Position numbers and translations under genes: made by a program
Shown here: in pieces, positions 51,864-59,870 of the stretch
How the letters are laid out: every line of letters begins with the position of its first letter
Numbering within the stretch: position 1 is the first letter of the stretch
From: an uncultured Clostridia bacterium
GTDB lineage: Bacteria > Bacillota > Clostridia > Christensenellales > DTU072
Assembly (NCBI GenBank): GCA_944363505.1
Contig: CALVUD010000003.1
Span: 131,783 to 195,782, forward strand
Reading direction: 5' to 3'
DNA length: 64,000 nucleotides
Notes under the pieces: generated by a model
Seen by the model: the letters and a program-made list of their open reading frames with translations, nothing else
Told to the model about the DNA's origin: nothing
The model's database searches: none

Positions 51864-52928
51864 ATGTCACAGAAAACCCCTTTATACAACGAACACCTCG
51901 AGGCGGGCGGCGTCATGGTCGATTTCGGCGGATATGAGCTGCCCGTTCGCTATTTGAACGGCATAATCGCGGAGCATACCGCGGTCAGGGAAGCGGCTGG
52001 AATTTTCGACGTTTCGCATATGGGCGAAGTCATCGTCGAGGGCGCGGGCGCCACCGAATATCTGGAAACGCTGCTGACCAACCGTTTTTCGGATATGGCT
52101 TTCGGAAAAGTCAGGTATTCGCTGATGCTTTATCCCGACGGGGGCACGGTGGACGACGTTTTGGTCTACCGCCGCGGCGAGGAAAAATATCTGGTCGTCG
52201 TCAACGCGTCCAACCGCATAAAGGACGTCGAATGGATGAAGGAACACGCTTCGGGCAGCGTAAAGGTCGAGGACATTTCCGATTCCGTGGCTCTTATCGC
52301 GCTACAGGGCAGAAACGCCGAAAAGATCCTGGGCGGCGCCGATCTCCCCGAAAAATATTACACTTTCAAGGAAAACGTTTCTTTATTCGGCATGAACGCC
52401 ATGGTTTCCCGCACGGGATACACGGGCGAGGACGGTTTCGAGATAGCTTTGCCCGCGGAAAACGCCGTAAAGATGTGGAAAAACCTGATGACGGCGGGAA
52501 AGGAATACGGGCTTTGCCCCGCGGGGCTTGGCGCCCGCGACACGCTGAGGCTCGAAGCGGCGATGCCGCTATACGGGCACGAACTGAGAAGCGACCGTCT
52601 CGCTTCGGAAGCGGGACTGGATTTTGCGATAAAGTACGGAAAAACCGATTTCGTCGGCAAAAAAGCGTTACAGGAAAGCGAACCCGCATATCATAGGACG
52701 GGCGCGTTTCTTTCGGACAAAGGAATTGCGCGCGAAGGCGCGCCGTTATTCGACGAAAACGGCGAGGAAGTCGGGGAAGTTACCTCAGGCACGATGTCGC
52801 CGACCCTCGGCAGGGCGATAGCCATGCTCAGACTGAAAAACAGCGCTTCCGGCGCGATTTTTACACAGATACGCGGGAAAACGGTAGGACTGGAGCTTAC
52901 CGCGCTTCCGTTTTATAAACGCAAATAA
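51864..52928 (+). CDS. gcvT: Glycine cleavage T protein (aminomethyltransferase)
   Basis: This 354-residue protein releases ammonia and makes 5,10-methylene-THF from the aminomethyl group on lipoyl-GcvH. HLEAGGVMVDFGGYELPVRY, VSHMGEVIVEG, RTGYTGEDGFEI and GLGARDTLRLEAAMPLYGHEL are family blocks, and the C-terminal barrel ends with TSGTMSPTLGRAIAM. It is the first of four gcv genes. A GGAG site lies six bases ahead. Confidence 0.96.
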   Translation: MSQKTPLYNEHLEAGGVMVDFGGYELPVRYLNGIIAEHTAVREAAGIFDVSHMGEVIVEGAGATEYLETLLTNRFSDMAFGKVRYSLMLYPDGGTVDDVLVYRRGEEKYLVVVNASNRIKDVEWMKEHASGSVKVEDISDSVALIALQGRNAEKILGGADLPEKYYTFKENVSLFGMNAMVSRTGYTGEDGFEIALPAENAVKMWKNLMTAGKEYGLCPAGLGARDTLRLEAAMPLYGHELRSDRLASEAGLDFAIKYGKTDFVGKKALQESEPAYHRTGAFLSDKGIAREGAPLFDENGEEVGEVTSGTMSPTLGRAIAMLRLKNSASGAIFTQIRGKTVGLELTALPFYKRK

Positions 52929-52941
52929 AAAGAGGTGTCAT

Positions 52942-53295
52942 ATGCTTAAACTTTACAGTAAAAGTCACGAATGGGCAAAGATCGACGGTAACGTCGCCGA
53001 AATAGGCATTTCAGACTTTGCCGCCAAAGAACTGGGCGACGTCGTTTACGTGGAGTTGCCCGAAGTGGGCAAAAGCGTCAACGCGGGCGACGAATTGCTG
53101 GAACTGGAAAGCGTCAAAGCGGCTTCTCCCGTCTTTTCCCCCGTGTCGGGTACGGTAACGGAAGTAAACGCCGAACTCGAGGACGAGCCCGAAAAACTCT
53201 CCTCCGACGCGGAAGCGGTGTGGATATGTAAAATAGAGCTGTCCGCACAACCTGCCGGACTGATGGACGAAGCGGCATACCGCGCTTCTTTATAA
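52942..53295 (+). CDS. gcvH: Glycine cleavage H protein
   Basis: This 117-residue carrier bears lipoate on Lys59 in ELESVKAASP, the expected position for GcvH. It shuttles the aminomethyl group between the P, T and L proteins. No lipoate-attachment gene is in the window. The ribosome binding site is AGAGGTG. Confidence 0.96.
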   Translation: MLKLYSKSHEWAKIDGNVAEIGISDFAAKELGDVVYVELPEVGKSVNAGDELLELESVKAASPVFSPVSGTVTEVNAELEDEPEKLSSDAEAVWICKIELSAQPAGLMDEAAYRASL

Positions 53296-53297
53296 CG

Positions 53298-54605
53298 ATG
53301 GGCGTATATTATCCGCATACCCCGTCGGACGTTGCCGAGATGCTGAAGGTCGTGGGCGCGCCCGATATCGAAGCGCTGTACCGCGACGTCGATCCCGCTT
53401 TGAAATGCGGGGAATTGAACCTCGCGCCCGGGAAAAGCGAGTGCGAGGTACGTGCCGAACTGAAAAAACTGGCGGCGGAAAACAGAGTTTATTCTTCGGT
53501 GATGCGCGGAGCGGGCGCATACAGGCATTATATCCCCGACGCGGTGAACGAGGTGGCGTCCAAATCCTCTTTCCTTACCGCTTACACGCCTTATCAGGCG
53601 GAAATGGCGCAGGGCGTTTTGCAGGCCATTTTCGAATACCAGACGTATATAGCAAGGATCACCGGCATGGAGGTCGCGAACGCCTCGATGTACTCGGGAG
53701 CCACCGCCGCCGCGGAAGCCGTCATTCAGTCGGTAAAGTCCGGCGGAAAACTGATAGTCGCCCGTTCGGTGCGTCCCGACACGTTGGAAGTATTAAAGAC
53801 GTACCTTTCTTCCAAAAACATTGAAATCGTTGTTTTGGAAACTCCGAGCGGGGTTTTGGAAGCCGAAACGCTCGGTAAAGCGATTGACCCGAGCGTGTTC
53901 GCGGTATACGCGGAACAGCCGTCGTACTTCGGCGGGATACTCGACTTAAAGGCGCTTGCGACCGTCGTACACTCCGTCGGCGCAAAATTTATCGTGGGCG
54001 GGAATCCGCTTTCATACGCGCTTTTGCCGTCCCCCGGCGAAGCGGGCGCGGACGTGGCGGTGGGCGACGCTCAGCCTTTCGGAATACCGCTTTCGTTCGG
54101 CGGCGCATACGTCGGCTATTACGCGACGAAAAAAGCCGACGTCAGGAAAATGCCGGGACGAATAGTGGGCGAAACCTCGGACAAGTACGGCAGACGCGCG
54201 TATGTATTGACGCTTCAGCCGCGCGAACAGCACATAAAAAGGGAGCGCGCGCTTTCCAATATCTGTTCCAATCAGGCGCTGTGCGCTCTCAGGGTTACTG
54301 CATATCTGGCTTGTACCGGCGGCTCTGGGCTTAAGCGCGTGGCGCTCAACTGCTACAAAAACGCGCATTTCGCCGCGGCAAAATTTACCGAAGCGGGCGC
54401 CCGCCTCAAATACAAGGGCGATTTCTTTAACGAATTCGTTACGGTAACTCCCGGCAAAGCGTTGAAGATCGAACGCGCCTTCGCCGAAAACGACATTCTG
54501 TCGGGACTCGTTCTGGACGAGGACAGCATACTGTGGGCGTTTACCGAGTTAAACGGCAGGGAAGACGTAATGAAAGCGGCAAAGATCCTGGAGGGCGCGA
54601 TATGA
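53298..54605 (+). CDS. gcvPA: Glycine dehydrogenase (decarboxylating) subunit 1
   Basis: This 435-residue subunit corresponds to the N-terminal half of P protein. YYPHTPSDVAEML at the start, GAYRHYIPDAVNEVASKSSFLTAYTPYQAE-type and the ASMYSGATAAAEA block are typical. It pairs with GcvPB to decarboxylate glycine. It starts two bases after gcvH and overlaps gcvPB (ATGA). Confidence 0.95.
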   Translation: MGVYYPHTPSDVAEMLKVVGAPDIEALYRDVDPALKCGELNLAPGKSECEVRAELKKLAAENRVYSSVMRGAGAYRHYIPDAVNEVASKSSFLTAYTPYQAEMAQGVLQAIFEYQTYIARITGMEVANASMYSGATAAAEAVIQSVKSGGKLIVARSVRPDTLEVLKTYLSSKNIEIVVLETPSGVLEAETLGKAIDPSVFAVYAEQPSYFGGILDLKALATVVHSVGAKFIVGGNPLSYALLPSPGEAGADVAVGDAQPFGIPLSFGGAYVGYYATKKADVRKMPGRIVGETSDKYGRRAYVLTLQPREQHIKRERALSNICSNQALCALRVTAYLACTGGSGLKRVALNCYKNAHFAAAKFTEAGARLKYKGDFFNEFVTVTPGKALKIERAFAENDILSGLVLDEDSILWAFTELNGREDVMKAAKILEGAI

Positions 54606-56026
54606 AACTGATATTCGAACTGAACGAGTCCCGCGCGACGGAATACGTGGCGGCGAGCGACCTCCCCGTAGTCGTACCCGATTTCGGAAAAGAAACGGAA
54701 CTTAAACTTCCCGATCTTGCCGAGGTCGACGCGGAAAGGCATTTCAGCGCGCTTTCGCGTATGGCTTTCGGGGTGGACGACGGCTCTTATCCTCTCGGTT
54801 CTTGCACGATGAAATACAATCCGAAGCTAAACGAGGCGGTCGCTTCGTTCGAGGGCTTTACCGATATCCACCCTCTGGCGCCCGGACGCGACGTTCAGGG
54901 CGCGCTGAAACTGATGTACTCCCTCGGCGAAATCCTGAAAGAGATCACCGGTATGGATGCCGTAACGCTTTCGGGTGCCGCAGGCGCGCACGGCGAGTAT
55001 ACGGGACTTAAGATAATATCCGCGTATCACGCTTCGCTGGGCGAAAAGCGCAGAAAAGTGCTTGTACCCGATTCCGCGCACGGTACCAACCCCGCGAGCG
55101 CGGCAATGGCGGGATACGAAGTCGTCAACGTTCCGAGCGATGCCTCGCACGGCGTGGACCTGAAAGCTCTGGAGGCTTTGACCGATTCCGACACAGCGGC
55201 GCTGATGCTTACCAACCCCACGACGCTTGGACTTTTCGAAAAAAACATCTCGAAAATCGCTGAAATCGTACATTCAAAGGGCGGACTTTTGTATTACGAC
55301 GGCGCTAATCTGAATGCGGTCATGGGCGTCGTGCGTCCCGGCGATACGGGTTTCGACGTGGTGCATCTGAATCTTCACAAAACCTTTTCCACGCCGCACG
55401 GCGGCGGCGGACCGGGCGCCGGTCCCGTCGGCGTAAAGGCGTTTTTAAAAGACTTTCTGCCTTATCCGGTTGTGGAGGAAAAGGACGGCGTTTGTTCGTT
55501 TGTCAGACCGACGTCGAGCATAGGAAAGATAAACGCGTTTTACGGCAATTTCTCGGTGCTTGTAAAAGCGTACGCGTATTTGTTGAGTCTGGGCAAAGAC
55601 GGCGTCAGGGAGAGCGCGATGGCGGCGGTATTGAACGCCAATTATCTGAAAGCGCGTCTGGCGCCCGAATTTAGATCCGCCGACGGATATTGCATGCACG
55701 AGTTCGTCGTTTCGGCGGAAGAACTGAAAAAACAAACGGGCGTGAGCGCGCTGGATATCGCGAAAGCCATGATAGACCGCGGAATACACCCCCCGACCAT
55801 GTATTTCCCGCTGACGGTTCACGAGGCGCTGATGTTCGAGCCTACCGAAACGGAAAACAAGGCTTCGCTCGACCGTATGGCGGAAGCGCTGAAAGAGATT
55901 TATTCGACGGCGGTAAACGATCCGACGGCGTTTCGATCGATGCCCGCCACGACCCCGGTATGCCGCCCCGACGACGTTCTGGCGGCGAAGTCCATGAAGC
56001 TTACTTTCGATCTTATCGGGCGCTGA
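54602..56026 (+). CDS. gcvPB: Glycine dehydrogenase (decarboxylating) subunit 2
   Basis: This 474-residue subunit carries the PLP lysine in HLNLHKTFSTPHGGGGPG. SCTMKYNPKLNE, IHPLAPGRDVQG and LVPDSAHGTNPASAAMAGY are further family blocks. The ATG at 54602 overlaps the gcvPA stop. The frame is open upstream, but the earlier start codons lie inside gcvPA. No lpd gene for the L protein is in the operon. Confidence 0.95.
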   Translation: MKLIFELNESRATEYVAASDLPVVVPDFGKETELKLPDLAEVDAERHFSALSRMAFGVDDGSYPLGSCTMKYNPKLNEAVASFEGFTDIHPLAPGRDVQGALKLMYSLGEILKEITGMDAVTLSGAAGAHGEYTGLKIISAYHASLGEKRRKVLVPDSAHGTNPASAAMAGYEVVNVPSDASHGVDLKALEALTDSDTAALMLTNPTTLGLFEKNISKIAEIVHSKGGLLYYDGANLNAVMGVVRPGDTGFDVVHLNLHKTFSTPHGGGGPGAGPVGVKAFLKDFLPYPVVEEKDGVCSFVRPTSSIGKINAFYGNFSVLVKAYAYLLSLGKDGVRESAMAAVLNANYLKARLAPEFRSADGYCMHEFVVSAEELKKQTGVSALDIAKAMIDRGIHPPTMYFPLTVHEALMFEPTETENKASLDRMAEALKEIYSTAVNDPTAFRSMPATTPVCRPDDVLAAKSMKLTFDLIGR

Positions 56027-56073
56027 AACGCGTTCGCGGAAACCTTTTATCGGTTTCAGGTAACCTTAAACAT

Positions 56074-56104
56074 AGAAACTCCGCGTCAGGCGGAGTTTCT
56101 TTTC
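56074..56104 (+). terminator. Intrinsic terminator of the gcv operon
   Basis: AGAAACTCCGC and GCGGAGTTTCT form a perfect 11-pair stem with a five-base loop, followed by TTTC. Confidence 0.88.
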
Positions 56105-56129
56105 AAAGCGGTCGTCGACGATTTCGCTC

Positions 56130-56158
56130 TTGAAAAAGGCGCGCGGGTGTGCGATAAT
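56130..56158 (+). promoter_or_regulatory. Promoter of the aconitase-X pair
   Basis: TTGAAA (56130-56135) and GATAAT (56153-56158) are 17 bases apart, 80 bases ahead of the large subunit start. Confidence 0.65.
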
Positions 56159-56238
56159 ATAAACGTAAGGCTTAGTTATGCGATGCCGCCCGGAGGCTTC
56201 GGTCTCAATTCCACGCGCGGCATACACGGGAGGAGCAA

Positions 56239-57528
56239 GTGGAATACAAGATGAAACTTACCGATGCTCAGCGTGCCGTACTCGACGGGGCTGAAGGCGA
56301 AGTCAAAGCCAAAGTCATGCTGACGCTGGTGAAATTCGGGGAGATCTTCGGCGCCGAAAAAATGGTGCCCGTAACCCACGCCTGCGGGCATCTGGTTACC
56401 AGCTTCGGCATCGGGCTGTTGAAGCCTTTGTTCAGGACTATGGACGAGCTGATTGACGCGGGGCTTAAAGCTGAGGGCGGATTTACAGTAGATCCGCGCC
56501 CGTTGGATTATGAAAACGTAAAATGCAATCCGCTGCTGAAACTCGTTTTCAACAAGTTCATGTACTCCGAACAGGCGCGCTACGAGGAGCAACTTCTGAA
56601 GGCGGGGCTTGTGGACCGCGACGCGTTCAGCTGTACATGTTATCTGAAAGAAACGGGCAATATCCCGAAAAAGGGCGACGTTTTAAGCTGGGCGGAGTCC
56701 TCGGCGGTGGTTTATGCAAACTCCGTGCTGGGCGCGCGGTGCAACCGTAATTCGGGGATGCTGGATCTGTTCGGCTCCATAGTCGGCTGCGTTCCTTATT
56801 TCGGACTGCTTACGGACGAAGGCAGAAAGGCGACCTGGAAGGTTTACGTCAAGACCTCGACTAAACCCGAAGCGCAGATACTCGGCAGCGCCATAGGAAT
56901 GAAAGTCATGGAGGACGTTCCCTACGTTTACGGCATGGAAAAGTGGCTCGGCGAGGAGATAACGCCGGAAACGGAAGCGTATCTGAAGGATTTCGGCGCG
57001 GCTACCGCGTCGAACGGAGCCGTGGGTCTGTATCACATCGACAAACTGACCCCCGAAGCCAAAGAAGCGGGCGAATCGCTGATAACCGGGGACGCTAAGA
57101 CCTACGTCATCGACGACGCTGAACTCGAAAGAGTATACGGATCTTATCCGAACATGTGGAAAGAAGGCGCAAAAGCCAAACTCGTGTTCATAGGCTGTCC
57201 GCATTTGACCTACGGGCAACTCGTGGGCTGGTCGGAAAGCGTGCTGAAGGCGCTGAAAGACAACGGCTTAAAGAAGACGGCGGTCAGGACGGTATTCTGT
57301 TCCTCTCCCGCCGTGATCGCGAAATTCAAAGCCGACAACGCCGAACTGTACGCAAAAATAAAGACGGCAGGGGTTGGCATCACCGGGATATGCCCGCTGA
57401 TGTACACGAATAATCCCCTGACGAAGACCACCCCCATAGCAACCAACAGCAACAAGCTCCGCACTTATTCCGTCGCGCGTTACTTTAAAGACGCCGACAT
57501 CCTGAAAATCGTATCCGGGGAGGCGTAA
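56239..57528 (+). CDS. Aconitase-X catalytic (large) subunit
   Basis: This 429-residue protein belongs to the aconitase X superfamily, whose known members are cis-3-hydroxy-L-proline dehydratase in bacteria and phosphomevalonate dehydratase in archaea. Cysteine-bearing blocks that may hold the Fe-S cluster are FSCTCYLKETGNIP, SVLGARCNRNSGMLD, IVGCVPYFG, IGCPHLTYGQ and GICPLMYTN. The GTG at 56239 has GGGAGGAG five bases upstream; an ATG at 56251 is possible but too far from it. The small subunit gene follows after two bases. Which reaction it performs is not decided by sequence. Confidence 0.85.
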   Translation: MEYKMKLTDAQRAVLDGAEGEVKAKVMLTLVKFGEIFGAEKMVPVTHACGHLVTSFGIGLLKPLFRTMDELIDAGLKAEGGFTVDPRPLDYENVKCNPLLKLVFNKFMYSEQARYEEQLLKAGLVDRDAFSCTCYLKETGNIPKKGDVLSWAESSAVVYANSVLGARCNRNSGMLDLFGSIVGCVPYFGLLTDEGRKATWKVYVKTSTKPEAQILGSAIGMKVMEDVPYVYGMEKWLGEEITPETEAYLKDFGAATASNGAVGLYHIDKLTPEAKEAGESLITGDAKTYVIDDAELERVYGSYPNMWKEGAKAKLVFIGCPHLTYGQLVGWSESVLKALKDNGLKKTAVRTVFCSSPAVIAKFKADNAELYAKIKTAGVGITGICPLMYTNNPLTKTTPIATNSNKLRTYSVARYFKDADILKIVSGEA

Positions 57529-57530
57529 AA

Positions 57531-57977
57531 ATGAAACAGTTTAAAGGAAGAGTGATCGCCGCGGGCGAATTCGAAGGCGAAGCAATAGTGTCTCACGGCG
57601 GGGTGAACACCCTCGCCACGTTCCAAAAAAGCGCCATGGCGAACAAAAAGGAAGTAGTGGCGTCCGACCAGAACAACCCCGACCTTTTCGGTAAAAACAT
57701 AACGGGTAGAGCGCTGTGCCTTCCGATCACCATAGGCTCGACTACGGGAGGTCTGGTCATTCAGACGGTCTGCTCTATGAAAATCAATCCGAAATGCTTT
57801 TTGTTCTCGGAGCATATCGATTCTCTCGCCGCGAGCGGAATAGTGCTCGCGCGTATCTGGGAGGACAGCGACGTCATCGCCGTGGACAACCTGGGCAAGG
57901 AGTTTCTGGAATGCGTCAAGACGGGCGACCGCGTCCGCGTAGCCCAAGACGGCACGGTAACGGTTTTAAGCGATTAA
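57531..57977 (+). CDS. Aconitase-X swivelling (small) subunit
   Basis: This 148-residue protein matches the DUF126/aconitase-X small subunit, a swivelling beta-barrel that closes the active site. FKGRVIAAGEFEGEAIVSHGGVN and LPITIGSTTGGLVIQ are recognisable, the latter with the substrate-loop serines. GGAGG precedes the ATG. In some AcnX proteins the two subunits are fused; here they are separate. Confidence 0.87.
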   Translation: MKQFKGRVIAAGEFEGEAIVSHGGVNTLATFQKSAMANKKEVVASDQNNPDLFGKNITGRALCLPITIGSTTGGLVIQTVCSMKINPKCFLFSEHIDSLAASGIVLARIWEDSDVIAVDNLGKEFLECVKTGDRVRVAQDGTVTVLSD

Positions 57978-58004
57978 TGTTGCTATAGATACAGAATAAT
58001 CCGC

Positions 58005-58054
58005 AAACATAATAGCGGACTTGCGCGGTACGGCGCCGGTCCGCTATGTTTCTT
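58005..58054 (+). terminator. Terminator after the aconitase-X genes
   Basis: AACATAATAGCGGAC (58006-58020) pairs with GTCCGCTATGTT (58039-58050) with a three-base bulge, followed by TCTTTCT. Confidence 0.75.
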
Positions 58055-58105
58055 TCTGCGGGACGCGACGTTCCGCGCAGATATGAAAGACTCGTCGTAA
58101 AAGCA

Positions 58106-58129
58106 AACGCCCGTCGAAAGACGGGCGTT
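58106..58129 (-). terminator. Terminator of nagB
   Basis: AACGCCCGTC and GACGGGCGTT form a perfect stem with a four-base loop. On the minus strand TTTGCTTTT follows, as expected for the nagB transcript. Confidence 0.85.
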
Positions 58130-58152
58130 ATTATGTATCCCAAGATACCGAT

Positions 58153-58881
58153 TTAATTTAAATAATATCCTGCGGCTTCGTCGGTTACGACCAAGACGTT
58201 CGGATGGGTCTGGAGAATGGAGGCGGGGCAGTCCGTGGAAACGGGACCCTTTATCATTTTGGCGACTGCGTCGGCTTTGCCCGCGCCCGACGCGAGCAGT
58301 ATTACTGCTTTTGCGTTCATGATGTCCTGCATTCCGAGCGTCACCGCATGGGTGGGGACCAGCGAAATGTCGTTATCGAAGAACCGCGCGTTGTCGCGGC
58401 GGGTGCCTTCTTTCAGAGTTACGACGTGGGTGTGGGAATCGAACGGGGTGCCGGGTTCGTTGAATCCGATGTGTCCGTTAGCGCCTATGCCCAGTATCTG
58501 GACGTCTATCGGATGCGCCGCGGCGAAAGCGGTGTATTCGTCCGCCGCTTTTTGCAGATCCTCGGCGAGTCCGTCGGGCACGTGGGTGTTTTCCGGTTTG
58601 ATGTCGATGTGGTCGAACAGGTTTCTGTTCATGAAGCTTCTGTACGATTCGGGGTGCGTTACGGGAAGACCTACGTATTCGTCCAGGTTTATGCTGGTCG
58701 TGTTTTTATAGCTTACCGCGCCCGCCTTGTAGTCGGCGATCATACATTTATACAAGCCTATCGGAGTCGAGCCGGTTGCCAGACCCAGCACGGCTTCGGG
58801 TTTTTCCGTCAGCACGATTTTCATCGCTTCGTATGCCTTTAAACTCATTTCGTCGTAATCTTTGGCTTGAATTACAATCAT
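58153..58881 (-). CDS. nagB: Glucosamine-6-phosphate deaminase
   Basis: This 242-residue enzyme converts glucosamine-6-phosphate to fructose-6-phosphate and ammonia. GLATGSTPIGLYK, SINLDEYVGL (active-site Asp) and GIGANGHIGFNEPG (Asp/His region) are the family motifs. It stands alone; nagA and a GntR regulator are not in the window. AAGGAG lies four bases ahead of the ATG. Confidence 0.96.
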   Translation of the reverse strand: MIVIQAKDYDEMSLKAYEAMKIVLTEKPEAVLGLATGSTPIGLYKCMIADYKAGAVSYKNTTSINLDEYVGLPVTHPESYRSFMNRNLFDHIDIKPENTHVPDGLAEDLQKAADEYTAFAAAHPIDVQILGIGANGHIGFNEPGTPFDSHTHVVTLKEGTRRDNARFFDNDISLVPTHAVTLGMQDIMNAKAVILLASGAGKADAVAKMIKGPVSTDCPASILQTHPNVLVVTDEAAGYYLN

Positions 58882-58922
58882 ATTATCGCTCCTTTTCGGC
58901 TAATTATATTCCGTTTTTCTAT

Positions 58923-58951
58923 ATTTTATCACGCTGTTTTGCGTTTTGCAA
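58923..58951 (-). promoter_or_regulatory. Promoter of nagB
   Basis: On the minus strand TTGCAA (58951-58946) and TAAAAT (58928-58923) lie 17 bases apart. A second TATAAT closer to the gene lacks a good -35 box. Confidence 0.65.
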
Positions 58952-59023
58952 CGGCAAAAGCCTTTTTCGGAATGCGTTTCTGGCGCCGAAAAACGCCCGT
59001 CGGGAATATATTGATAAAAATCG

Positions 59024-59053
59024 TTGACATTATATATAATAGTATGATAGATT
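59024..59053 (+). promoter_or_regulatory. AT-rich promoter region of the second ABC exporter
   Basis: TTGACA (59024-59029) is followed at 18 bases by TAGATT (59048-59053). A perfect 12-base palindrome ATTATATATAAT (59029-59040) sits in the spacer, next to the -35 box, a typical place for a repressor site. The surrounding 80 bases are almost pure A and T. Confidence 0.45.
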
Positions 59054-59114
59054 ATATTAAAATTATATATAAAATAAAGGAGCGCGTGCGCGCGTAAATA
59101 ATTAGGAGAAAATC

Positions 59115-59870
59115 ATGCTGGAGATAAGTCATCTTTACAAAAAATATCTGAATTCCGAACGTTTTTCGGTGGAAGACCTTTCGCTTTCCCTGCAACCGGG
59201 CGAGATATTCGGATTTTTGGGACAAAACGGCGCGGGAAAATCTACCACGATAAAGTGTCTGACGGGGATATATCCTTTCAATTCGGGAAAGATCACGATT
59301 TGCGGCTACGACATCGCGAAAGACCCCATAAACGCCAAGCTGAATATGGGATACGTGCCCGATAACCATTCGGTTTACGAAAAGCTGACGGGCAGAGAAT
59401 ACGTTAATTACACCGCCGACCTTTATAAAGTGTCCAAACGCGACCGTAACGAACGTTTCGACAAATACGTCAGCCAGTTCAAATTGACGAAAGCCGTGGA
59501 TACTCAGATCAAATCGTATTCGCACGGTATGAAACAGAAAATCTGTATCATTGCGGCGCTGATCCACAACCCGAAGCTGTGGGTGTTGGACGAACCGATG
59601 ATGGGACTCGACCATCAGTCGATGGCGGAAATACTAAAGAGGATGGACGACCACTGCGCCGAGGGTAATACCGTGTTTTTCTCGTCGCACAACCTGGATC
59701 TGGTCGCAAAGATATGCGACCGCGCCGCGATAATCAAGGACGGAAAGCTTCAAGACGTCATCGATTTGCACATCAAGGGCAACAAAGAAACTCTGGAGAG
59801 GCGCTTCGTCGAGATCACCGCGACCGAACAGGACAAAATCAACGAGCGCACGCTCCTCAGGAGGGGATAA
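59115..59870 (+). CDS. ABC exporter ATP-binding protein
   Basis: This 251-residue ATPase has Walker A GQNGAGKST, signature SHGMKQKI, Walker B LWVLDEPMMGLD and switch His in SSHNLD. It serves the large permease encoded directly after it. AGGAG lies seven bases ahead of the ATG. Similar pairs in Firmicutes export peptides, lipids or unknown compounds. Confidence 0.93.
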   Translation: MLEISHLYKKYLNSERFSVEDLSLSLQPGEIFGFLGQNGAGKSTTIKCLTGIYPFNSGKITICGYDIAKDPINAKLNMGYVPDNHSVYEKLTGREYVNYTADLYKVSKRDRNERFDKYVSQFKLTKAVDTQIKSYSHGMKQKICIIAALIHNPKLWVLDEPMMGLDHQSMAEILKRMDDHCAEGNTVFFSSHNLDLVAKICDRAAIIKDGKLQDVIDLHIKGNKETLERRFVEITATEQDKINERTLLRRG

